Assembly: GCA_015491145.1 (NCBI GenBank)
Contig: WFWM01000074.1
Coordinates: forward strand, 1-8,759
DNA: 8,759 nt
Direction: 5' to 3'
Source of the DNA: Patescibacteria group bacterium
GTDB lineage: Bacteria; Patescibacteriota; Minisyncoccia; Phycocordibacterales; UBA12088
Shown: in pieces, positions 1-5,869 of the stretch
Layout of the letters: each line of letters opens with the position of its first letter
Numbering within the stretch: the first letter of the stretch is position 1
Made by a program: the position numbers and the translations under genes
The notes under the pieces: model-generated
Databases searched by the model: none
Seen by the model: only the letters and a program-made list of their open reading frames with translations
Told to the model about the DNA's origin: nothing

Positions 1-326
1 AGGAAGGAGGAGATCCGCTGATGGCGATACAGGCGGTGGTGGCAATGATGCGCTTCGTGCTCTATGCGCGTGTGGCGCCAGATTTGCTCCAGCAGGAGGT
101 AGCACAGCACTACGAAGCGGTGGCACGAGAGGCACAAGCGCTCGCACAAGAGTTTCCCACACAGCTCACCTCCCGCACGCTTGCCCACCTGCTGCGGGCG
201 CAAATAGAAGGGGCTCGCCTGTCGGATCCTCTCCTTGCGCTCGAGGCGGTTGTCTTCGCCTGCGCAGAATCCGATGGCGCGCTCCGTAGGGGAAGTGCGG
301 GGAAGGAGGGGAGGAACAGGAGCTGA
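1..326 (+). CDS. holA: DNA polymerase III delta subunit, C-terminal part (partial)
   Basis: The delta subunit belongs to the clamp loader that opens the sliding clamp and places it on primed DNA. The reading frame is open to the left edge (first full codon at base 3), so this is the 3' end of a longer gene. The ATG at 21 is preceded by a Shine-Dalgarno-like AGGAGG (5-10), but those bases also encode Glu-Gly-Gly-Asp. The run EGGDPLMAIQAV followed by MMRFVLYAR resembles the start of the delta C-terminal helical collar (gedPl.ll..l...fr.ll). The later ARLSDPLLALEAVVF resembles its final helix (KtG..dP.laLe.ll). About 15 charged residues follow and are probably a disordered tail. The gene ends 34 bases before the tRNA. 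Recognition rests on pattern only, because the AAA+ part lies outside the window; an unrelated helical protein of about 100 aa starting at 21 is the alternative. Confidence 0.6.
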   Translation, partial: EGGDPLMAIQAVVAMMRFVLYARVAPDLLQQEVAQHYEAVAREAQALAQEFPTQLTSRTLAHLLRAQIEGARLSDPLLALEAVVFACAESDGALRRGSAGKEGRNRS

Positions 327-351
327 AGGATCCGTGCTGATGTGCTACAGT
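323..351 (+). promoter_or_regulatory. Promoter of tRNA-Gln (extended -10 type)
   Basis: TGTGCTACAGTAG at 341-353 contains an extended -10 (TGC followed by hexamer TACAGT, 346-351). With a 17-base spacer the -35 would be CTGAAG at 323-328, a weak match to TTGACA that overlaps the stop codon of the upstream gene. Transcription would start near 358, just before the mature tRNA at 361. The same TGTGCTAnnnTAG pattern recurs at 7092 and 7539. Confidence 0.65.
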
Positions 352-360
352 AGAGACACG

Positions 361-431
361 TGCCCGGTCGTCTAATGGTAGGACGCCACGCTTTGGACGT
401 GGAAATTGGGGTTCGAATCCCTGCCGGGCAG
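361..431 (+). tRNA. tRNA-Gln (anticodon TTG)
   Basis: A complete 71-nt cloverleaf folds by eye. The acceptor stem TGCCCGG (361-367) pairs with CCGGGCA (424-430), and G431 is the discriminator. The D stem is GTCT/GGAC (370-373 with 381-384) and encloses a loop containing GG. The anticodon stem CCACG/CGTGG (386-390 with 398-402) has loop CTTTGGA, giving anticodon TTG at 393-395, which reads CAA and, by wobble, CAG. The T arm has loop TTCGAAT (412-418) closed by five pairs, two of them G-U. CCA is not encoded, so it must be added after transcription. The AT-rich restriction-modification island begins immediately 3' of this gene. The open frame that runs through the tRNA into the methyltransferase is a coincidence. 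Confidence 0.95.
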
Positions 432-467
432 CAGGGGTATCGTAAAGTAACGAGAGATGGCTCGCTT

Positions 468-1289
468 ATGATTAGTAGTACCGAAAAGAACAGGAGAGAT
501 TCTCATCAGAAAAAGATTGAGGATTTGTTAGACAAATATGTTATTCGCGACATGAATGATTGGTATAACGTCGGGGCGGATTTAATTATTACCGATCCCC
601 CTTTTGGGATAGAATTTAGTGGCAAAAATGGAAATTACCACAGGAATGTGAACAATGTGGTAGATGGCTATGTGGAATGGGGGGAAAGCGAGTATGATCA
701 AAAAATATCCCAATTGCTAGATGTCATTCATAGGAATTTGAAGGAAGAGGGACAGGCATTAATCTTCTCTGGCTGGAATAATAGCTACACCATTCATAAT
801 AAGATTCTTCAACACTACGGAATGACTCTCCAAGGCAAGCTGTATTGGGTGTACAACTTTGCTCCGGCTTGTAAAAAGAGAATCGCCCACAATGTTTATG
901 AAATTTATTGGGTGACAAAGGGGAAGAGTTGGACTTTTCACAATAGGTGCAACACTACCCATTGTCAGCAGGGGGAGCCAAATTTATCCGTCTTACTTTT
1001 TAAGAGAGACTATAAAATGAATATGCCAAAGTATCCCACACGATTGCCGTTGTTGTTGCTTCAGTGTTTGTTGGAGCATTTTTCTTCAGAGGGAGATCTG
1101 GTGTTTGATCCGTTAGGGGGTAGTGGCATGGTTGGTATTGCTGCTCATTTGTTAAATAGAGATTTTCTGGTGGGGGATTTAAATAGAAATGGCAAGGTGG
1201 TGTTTAAGCACCTTTTGCATCACTACTTCGCTCAAAGAGAACATCTAACTTCGCGAAGTGTGAGCCAGCTTGGGATAGGATTCTTGTGA
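468..1289 (+). CDS. DNA methyltransferase, beta-class (restriction-modification)
   Basis: A 273-aa S-adenosylmethionine-dependent DNA methyltransferase. The catalytic motif IV comes first (ITDPPFGIEF, with DPPF at residues 43-46). The cofactor motif I comes near the C-terminus (LVFDPLGGSGMVG, about 211-223), preceded by a motif X-like helix (YPTRLPLLLLQ, about 189-199). This IV-to-I order is the beta class. DPPF suggests N6-adenine methylation, although N4-cytosine cannot be excluded. Motif I is slightly atypical, DPLGGSG where DPFAGSG is usual. Residues about 120-185 are the likely target-recognition region. The frame is open back to 360 inside the tRNA, so I chose ATG 468, the first start after the tRNA that keeps the whole domain; no clear ribosome-binding site supports it. 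The stop overlaps the next gene at GTGA (1286-1289). AT-rich codons (AAT, ATT, TTA) set it apart from its neighbours and suggest horizontal transfer. It presumably protects host DNA from the partner nuclease. Confidence 0.88.
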   Translation: MISSTEKNRRDSHQKKIEDLLDKYVIRDMNDWYNVGADLIITDPPFGIEFSGKNGNYHRNVNNVVDGYVEWGESEYDQKISQLLDVIHRNLKEEGQALIFSGWNNSYTIHNKILQHYGMTLQGKLYWVYNFAPACKKRIAHNVYEIYWVTKGKSWTFHNRCNTTHCQQGEPNLSVLLFKRDYKMNMPKYPTRLPLLLLQCLLEHFSSEGDLVFDPLGGSGMVGIAAHLLNRDFLVGDLNRNGKVVFKHLLHHYFAQREHLTSRSVSQLGIGFL

Positions 1290-1975
1290 AAGGTCTCTTC
1301 AAGAGACTTATGGGTAATAGCAGATTTTTAAAAATCGCGCGACTCTTAGCTTCGAGACTTGCCAATATCCCAACTCATTGGGATGGGCGGTCTTCTATTC
1401 TAGAAATGAAAGAATCTGGCTTTAAGCACTGGAAACAAATGGAATGGATCGGTTTTTATTTTCAGTTCTTATGCGAGAGATTCTTACAAGATATTGTGGA
1501 CATTCCAGGACCACGATATGAGAAAGTTGAATTTGATGGGTTCAAAGAAATACCGTGGGACTTCAAGGCTCACGCCATAAACACTACCAGTCATCAAGTC
1601 ATTGTAAATGACAAGGAAGCTGTTGCTTGGGCTATCAAAAAGTACGGCTGCATAGGTGTAATACTTGCTCTGGGACAGGTGGAGTATAATGATGAAAGAC
1701 GCACATTCCAAAAATGGCATGAGAAGCTAAAAGGCGGTAAATCCAGATACGAAAAACAGAGGATCAAGCGAGGAGCTTGGTCACGATTAAGGAAAGTGCG
1801 GTTTAATTTGAAGCAAATTTCTTTCCTTAAAATAGATGAGAAGGCTCTCACTAAGAGTGGTATTTTTCAACAGAATTTTCGAAATGCGGATGGAAAGCCT
1901 AGGCGTGGGAAAGTGTTGCTCAATTTAGAGAAACTAAATAAGGAAGTAGTCTATTCCATAGACTTCACCGAATGA
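1286..1975 (+). CDS. Probable type II restriction endonuclease (PD-(D/E)XK-like)
   Basis: A 229-aa protein encoded directly after the methyltransferase. Its GTG start overlaps the preceding TGA, and a weak AGGA lies at 1277-1280. The best catalytic candidate is D84 followed by D92-x-K94 in FDGFKEIPWDFKAHA, which fits a PD-(D/E)XK nuclease core ending in a buried beta strand. The conserved-looking stretch HWKQMEWIGFYFQFLCE (48-64) lies upstream of the core. The C-terminal half is very basic (GGKSRYEKQRIKRGAW, 150-165), as expected for DNA contacts. No signal peptide or membrane segment is visible. An ATG at 1310 is an alternative start that would remove eight residues. I do not recognise a named family or recognition sequence. 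Assignment as the nuclease partner rests on position, the shared AT-rich composition and the weak catalytic motif. Confidence 0.72.
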   Translation: MKGLFKRLMGNSRFLKIARLLASRLANIPTHWDGRSSILEMKESGFKHWKQMEWIGFYFQFLCERFLQDIVDIPGPRYEKVEFDGFKEIPWDFKAHAINTTSHQVIVNDKEAVAWAIKKYGCIGVILALGQVEYNDERRTFQKWHEKLKGGKSRYEKQRIKRGAWSRLRKVRFNLKQISFLKIDEKALTKSGIFQQNFRNADGKPRRGKVLLNLEKLNKEVVYSIDFTE

Positions 1976-2068
1976 GGAGGAGATTGTAAGTTGTTCCTAA
2001 AAATTATCCGAAGGCCATGGAATAATAAATAATGATAACCTTACTTGAACTTTCCCCAGTTGATTGGT
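1976..2068 (+). other. AT-rich spacer closing the restriction-modification island
   Basis: This stretch holds no convincing gene. It begins with GAGGAGGAG (1974-1982, overlapping the endonuclease stop), a good ribosome-binding sequence. A TTG at 1991 follows and opens a 13-codon frame (MFLKIIRRPWNNK) that stops at 2030-2032. This could be the start of a gene cut off at the island's edge, or chance. No hairpin-plus-T-tract terminator is visible after the endonuclease gene. Base composition returns to GC-rich at about 2060, which I take as the approximate right boundary of the acquired DNA. No copy of the tRNA 3' end is found here. Confidence 0.5.
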
Positions 2069-2097
2069 TGCCTTGAAACAAGAACAGGGGCTACACT
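2069..2097 (+). promoter_or_regulatory. Promoter of the surface protein / histidine kinase / SET operon
   Basis: GGGGCTACACTAC at 2087-2099 resembles the window's TGTGCTAnnnTAG promoters, with -10 hexamer TACACT at 2092-2097. A 17-base spacer gives a -35 of TTGCCT at 2069-2074, which shares TTG with the consensus. Transcription would begin at about 2104-2106, on or next to the ATG at 2106, predicting a leaderless message. The TG of the extended -10 is not preserved (GGC in place of TGC), so this is weaker than the other three. Confidence 0.5.
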
Positions 2098-2105
2098 ACC
2101 TACCA

Positions 2106-4004
2106 ATGGTGCCGCGGTACGTTCTCGCGCTCCTCCTCCTCGCGCTTGCGGCGATGGGGCAAACGGTGTGGTGGCAGCGGCAGGAACGAATGCAGGAGGC
2201 GGCTGCTGCTGCGTTGGGCGTAGAAGTGCCTGCAACTGCAACCACAATACCAGCGGTGTTCCCGCCGGTTGCCAGTTCAACGCAGGGCCTGCCCCCTCGA
2301 AAAGAAGCCGAAGGAGAGGACAAAGATGCTGAGGCAAGGAAGGCGGCATCGACGAGGGTGCCGTCGACACACACCATTTCTTCAGAGCACCGTCAAAAAA
2401 CGCGGGAGGAGGAGCGGCAAGCACGCAGTGCGACGCAGAGGGTCAAGCGTTCGTCTCATCAGCCGGAGCGACAATTGCAGCCTTGGAAGATGAGGGGGTT
2501 GCTGCACCGTGATCCACGCGAGTGGATCGATGCGCAGCAGGAGAAGGAGCGGTTCTCTCGCCCAGTCCGTATCATCCGTCCGATTCCTGCGACGCTGGCG
2601 GAGAGTGGGCAGCAAGAAGGAGCCTTAAAGCAAAAGGTTTCCTCGAAGGTTTCCTCGAAGGAAAGGGAACGGAAGGAACATTCTGCAGACTATCCAAACG
2701 ACCGGCAGGTGAGTGCAAAGAAGACAGTGTCGAAAGTAGAGCATCGTGAGGAGAAGACAGTGGTGGGCGACAGCAGGGCAAGGTCGACGGCCCGGGAAGC
2801 GAAGCACAGAGCACGCACTCCGCTCTCTCCTGCGCGGGTTGTCGGTGAGAGCAGAGAACGCGAAACGCATACCAAGGAGCAGAGGCGGGAGATAGAGCAC
2901 GCAGCGCAGCGGGTGAGGCAAGTAGCAGAATCGCTGCAACGGTCGGAGCGACGAATGCTCGCTTCGCTTGGCACCACCTCTCCCCGCCTCCGCCACGAGG
3001 TCCGCAGGACGCTCATCGCAGTGGCGCGGGGAGAGCTCGATACTGAGGAAGCGGCTCGTCGCATCGCCCAACGGCTCGCTGAGGCGGGAAAGGGGAGGAG
3101 CAAGGGACAGGATCGGGATACTCCGCAGGCGGTGGCGAAGCAGCTCCTGTCGCGGAAGGTGGTGCAGTCCGTCAAGGAAGCAGCGAGGGAAATGGAGCAG
3201 GTGCGGCGGCTCGTGGTGCAGTCTCCTGCGGAGGAGGTGCTTGCGGATTCCGATGGAGACGGGCTTTCCGATTTTGAGGAACGGGTGCTGTGGGGAACAG
3301 ATCCGCACAATCCTTTCACCGCAGGTGATACCTTGAGCGACGCAGAGCGCGTGCTCCTTGGCCTCGACCCCCTCGGCACCTCCACGACCCCGGTGCCTGT
3401 TGCATCGCCAAAAGAAGAGGGTGAGACGCTCCCCCACCTCCTTGCGGTGACGCGGGTTGCCGCGCTTTCCGAGCCGATTGAAGGGAAAGGGCAGGCTTCC
3501 TCCTCGTCCTCCTCCACCTCCACGCTTTCTACCTCTCGAGCGAACACCACGCTCTCTTCTCAGTCATCTGTTGCCACCACGACGGTCGGGCTTGTTTTGG
3601 AAGGGCGCTCCATTCCCAATACGACGGCATGGCTCTACATCTTCTCTACACCGATTGTGGTGGCGGTGCGCGCTGATGAGACGGGGGTGTGGCGCTACAC
3701 GCTTCGGCGGGAACTGCCTGACGGTGAGCACGAAGTGTATGTGGCAATCGTCAATGCAGCAGGAGCTATCGTGGCAAAGAGCCCGCCCGCGCGTTTCATC
3801 AAGCAGGCACAGGCAGTAACCTACCTGCCTCCTGCACGCGTTGCCGCGTCGCAACCGCGAGAGCCAGCGCTCTCCTTCCTCGATCTCCTCCGCGCCTCTG
3901 TCTGGGGAGTGGCGCTCATTGCAGCAGGCATTGCCGGGCTCCTCGCGCTCGTTGTCATAGGGCTGTGGCGGCTCCGGGCTGATCGTGGCGAACAGCCGCG
4001 GTAG
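2106..4004 (+). CDS. Membrane-anchored surface protein with calcium-binding TSP3 motif and Ig-like domain
   Basis: A 632-aa protein from ATG 2106; a TTG at 2064 would add 14 residues but lies upstream of the predicted promoter. Residues 5-20 form a hydrophobic N-terminal signal anchor. Residues about 50-360 are extremely rich in Arg, Glu, Lys and Gln with few hydrophobics, consistent with a long charged helical stalk. DSDGDGLSDFEE (381-392) followed by GTDP and a second DTLSDAERVLLGLDPL unit is a thrombospondin type 3-like calcium-binding element. A Ser/Thr-rich linker (about 460-490) leads to a domain of about 75 residues (493-568) containing DETGVWRYTL and LPDGEHEVYVAIVNAAG, typical of bacterial Ig-like beta sandwiches. 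Residues 600-621 form a C-terminal membrane helix followed by a short basic tail. The bulk should lie outside the membrane. It is first in an operon, 15 bases before the histidine kinase. Function is unknown; adhesion, envelope scaffolding or input to the kinase are guesses. Confidence 0.85.
   Translation: MVPRYVLALLLLALAAMGQTVWWQRQERMQEAAAAALGVEVPATATTIPAVFPPVASSTQGLPPRKEAEGEDKDAEARKAASTRVPSTHTISSEHRQKTREEERQARSATQRVKRSSHQPERQLQPWKMRGLLHRDPREWIDAQQEKERFSRPVRIIRPIPATLAESGQQEGALKQKVSSKVSSKERERKEHSADYPNDRQVSAKKTVSKVEHREEKTVVGDSRARSTAREAKHRARTPLSPARVVGESRERETHTKEQRREIEHAAQRVRQVAESLQRSERRMLASLGTTSPRLRHEVRRTLIAVARGELDTEEAARRIAQRLAEAGKGRSKGQDRDTPQAVAKQLLSRKVVQSVKEAAREMEQVRRLVVQSPAEEVLADSDGDGLSDFEERVLWGTDPHNPFTAGDTLSDAERVLLGLDPLGTSTTPVPVASPKEEGETLPHLLAVTRVAALSEPIEGKGQASSSSSSTSTLSTSRANTTLSSQSSVATTTVGLVLEGRSIPNTTAWLYIFSTPIVVAVRADETGVWRYTLRRELPDGEHEVYVAIVNAAGAIVAKSPPARFIKQAQAVTYLPPARVAASQPREPALSFLDLLRASVWGVALIAAGIAGLLALVVIGLWRLRADRGEQPR
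2636..2659 (+). repeat. 12-bp tandem duplication inside the surface-protein gene
   Basis: GGTTTCCTCGAA occurs twice head to tail (2636-2647 and 2648-2659), encoding VSSK-VSSK in the charged stalk. It keeps the frame and looks like a recent slippage duplication. Copy number may vary between strains. Confidence 0.85.
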
Positions 4005-4019
4005 CGCGTCTTCTCGGCT

Positions 4020-5384
4020 ATGGGATCGCTCCGGCAAGCGCTTCGGCTGGGAGTGCGCCATCTGAGGGAGTATCCGCAGGTGGGCTTCACTGCCCTCGTG
4101 GCGCTCCTCGTTGTGGGCCTGTTTAGCTACGTCATCTGGTCGTTCAGTGCGCTTGCGCAGCGGGCGTATGAGCGGACCGCGGAGGTGCGCATTGGCAGTC
4201 TCCTCGACGGGGTAGCGTTTGCGGCGCAGTGGAAGCGGGAGGATCCTTCGGTGTTGGAAGAGGCACTCGCGCGGATAATGGCTACCAACGACACCCTTGC
4301 AGCACTCGAGGTGTGGGTGCGCCCCTCGCAGGGGCAGACATATCGACGTGTTGCAGCGGTAGCTCGACAGGGCTTTCCGGGGGAGGTGTGGGCTCGGGCA
4401 AAGCCAATCGTTGGTATGGCGCTTGGCGATCCGCTCCATCAAACCTACCTCACCCTTGAGGAGGTTGCCGGCAATCGCCTCTACCTTGCCGCGAGGGCGC
4501 TGCCAGCGGGAGACGGCTACGTGCGGGCGGCACTCTACCTTTCGGAAGCGGATGTCGCGCTCTCCCGGCAGCTCTTCATCTCCTACGCGCTCACCTTTGC
4601 CCTCGTCCTCGCGGTAATTCTCCTGCTCTTTCGTGTGGCACGTATCACGGACTACGGCATTCTCTACGAGCGGTTGCGGGAAGCGGAAGCGCTCAAGGAC
4701 CGCTTCTTTTCCCTCGCATCCCATGAGCTGCGCGCGCCGCTCACCGCAGTGCGAGGGTACCTTTCCCTCCTTGCGGAACGGCTTCGCGCGAAGGAAGAAC
4801 TAGAGCTTGCCACGCGGGCACAGAAGGCAGCCGACCTGCTCCTCCAGCTTGTAAACGATCTCCTCGATGTGTCGCGCCTTGCGGAAGGGAGGATGTCCTT
4901 TTCGTTGCGTTGCGTTGCTGTGGGCGAAATAGTGAATGAGGTGGCGCAGACCTTCCAAACGCTTGCCAAAGCGAAAGGGTTGACGCTCCGTATTGAAGGC
5001 GGAGAAGGAGTGCACGCCATTGCAGATCCTGTTCGCCTCAAGCAGGTGCTCACAAACCTTGTCTCAAATGCCATCAAGTATACAGAGCAAGGGTCGGTGG
5101 TAATTCGTGCCCAGCGGAAAGAGGGAGAAGACAGCGTCTCGATTGAGGTGGAGGATACCGGCATCGGGATGAGCGCAGAGGAGCAGCGCCACCTCTTCGA
5201 GCGGTTCTACCGATCGGCGCGGCAGGAGGTTCGCAGGGAAGGGGGGACGGGACTTGGGATGTGGATTACAAGGGAGCTTGTGACGCGAATGCACGGCTCC
5301 ATTGCGGTGGAATCAATTGAGGGGAGGGGTACGAAGGTGCGGGTGATCCTCCCCGCCTGCTCGAAGCCCTTGCAGGAGTCGTGA
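4020..5384 (+). CDS. Membrane sensor histidine kinase (orphan)
   Basis: A 454-aa two-component sensor kinase. Membrane helices lie at about 20-43 and 186-206 and flank an extracytoplasmic sensor region of about 140 residues that I cannot assign. A short linker leads straight into the dimerisation domain without an obvious HAMP. The phosphoacceptor is H235 in SLASHELRAPLTAVRGY. The ATPase domain shows the N box (NLVSNAIKYT, N350), G1 (DTGIGM, 379-384), F box (LFERFYR, 392-398) and G2 (GGTGLGM, 408-414), so kinase activity is expected. Ala239 replaces the Thr/Asn often found in HExx(T/N)P, a position linked to phosphatase activity. No response regulator is encoded in the window, so the partner is elsewhere or unconventional. 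The ATG has no ribosome-binding site and sits 15 bases after the surface-protein stop. The stop overlaps the SET gene's GTG start, implying co-translation. Confidence 0.95.
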   Translation: MGSLRQALRLGVRHLREYPQVGFTALVALLVVGLFSYVIWSFSALAQRAYERTAEVRIGSLLDGVAFAAQWKREDPSVLEEALARIMATNDTLAALEVWVRPSQGQTYRRVAAVARQGFPGEVWARAKPIVGMALGDPLHQTYLTLEEVAGNRLYLAARALPAGDGYVRAALYLSEADVALSRQLFISYALTFALVLAVILLLFRVARITDYGILYERLREAEALKDRFFSLASHELRAPLTAVRGYLSLLAERLRAKEELELATRAQKAADLLLQLVNDLLDVSRLAEGRMSFSLRCVAVGEIVNEVAQTFQTLAKAKGLTLRIEGGEGVHAIADPVRLKQVLTNLVSNAIKYTEQGSVVIRAQRKEGEDSVSIEVEDTGIGMSAEEQRHLFERFYRSARQEVRREGGTGLGMWITRELVTRMHGSIAVESIEGRGTKVRVILPACSKPLQES

Positions 5385-5869
5385 GCGTATGGTCGGGTAT
5401 GTGCCGTATGGGCAGAAGGAGATGCTACGAGGGAAAGTTCTACCTTGCGCGTTCCCCCTACGGGGGGTTGGGCCTCTACGCAGCGGTGCCGTTTGGCCGC
5501 GGGGCGTTCGTGATTGAGTACACCGGTGAGCGCATTTCCAATGCTGAGGCAGACCGTCGGGGTGGGAGGTACCTCTTTGAGGTGGATGAGCGGTGGACCA
5601 TTGACGGGAGGGGGCGGGGCAACCTCGCCCGCTACATCAACCACTCCTGCCGCCCAAACTGTGTGGCAGAGGTGGTGGAGGGGCGAATCTTTCTCTTTGC
5701 CAAGCGCGCCATTGCCGCTGGCGAGGAGCTTACCTACGACTACGGTGAGGAATACTTGAGTGATCCGGCGACGATGCCGAACGGGTGCCATTGCGAGGTG
5801 TGCGATCCGGAGGGGTTTGCGAGAGCGCTTGAATCCCTTGGCAGGCGAGAGAACCGCCTCCCGCTATGA
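5381..5869 (+). CDS. SET-domain protein lysine methyltransferase
   Basis: A 162-aa protein that is almost entirely one SET domain, the fold that transfers methyl groups from S-adenosylmethionine to protein lysines. Visible hallmarks are GGLGLYA (28-34, cofactor loop), VIEYTGE (44-50), the pseudoknot motif NHSCRPNC (87-94) and ELTYDYG (116-122) with its catalytic tyrosine. A short post-SET-like CHCEVC (136-141) could bind zinc together with C90. The start is uncertain. GTG 5381 overlaps the kinase stop as GTGA; in-frame ATGs at 5399 and 5408 would also keep the full domain. The 3' end overlaps the next gene as ATGA (5866-5869). The substrate is unknown; bacterial candidates include ribosomal proteins and nucleoid proteins. 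No transmembrane segment or extra domain is present, so it should be cytoplasmic. The GC-rich codons match its neighbours, so there is no sign of recent transfer. Confidence 0.93.
   Translation: MSVWSGMCRMGRRRCYEGKFYLARSPYGGLGLYAAVPFGRGAFVIEYTGERISNAEADRRGGRYLFEVDERWTIDGRGRGNLARYINHSCRPNCVAEVVEGRIFLFAKRAIAAGEELTYDYGEEYLSDPATMPNGCHCEVCDPEGFARALESLGRRENRLPL

Noticed and set aside
5..23. AGGAGG plus ATG as a true translation start at 21
   Set aside because: The frame is open to the left edge and the same bases encode EGGDPLM, which fits the delta-subunit pattern, so the site is probably part of a longer gene.
438..443. TATCGT as a -10 for the methyltransferase
   Set aside because: There is no extended TG and no -35; the gene may be read from the tRNA promoter instead.
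360..467. Extension of the methyltransferase reading frame upstream to a GTG at 360
   Set aside because: The extension runs through the complete tRNA-Gln; the protein it would add has no domain similarity, and the methyltransferase core begins well after ATG 468.
432..2105. tRNA-targeted integrative element with direct-repeat ends
   Set aside because: No integrase gene and no second copy of the tRNA 3' end were found in the island or at its right edge.
2625..3550. Two overlapping - strand frames of 270 and 286 codons
   Set aside because: They are low-complexity Ser/Arg/Leu-rich products that mirror the charged stalk of the surface protein.
3564..4724. Long open frame on the - strand (386 codons)
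   Set aside because: It lies opposite the surface protein and histidine kinase, crosses their boundary and shows no recognisable domain.
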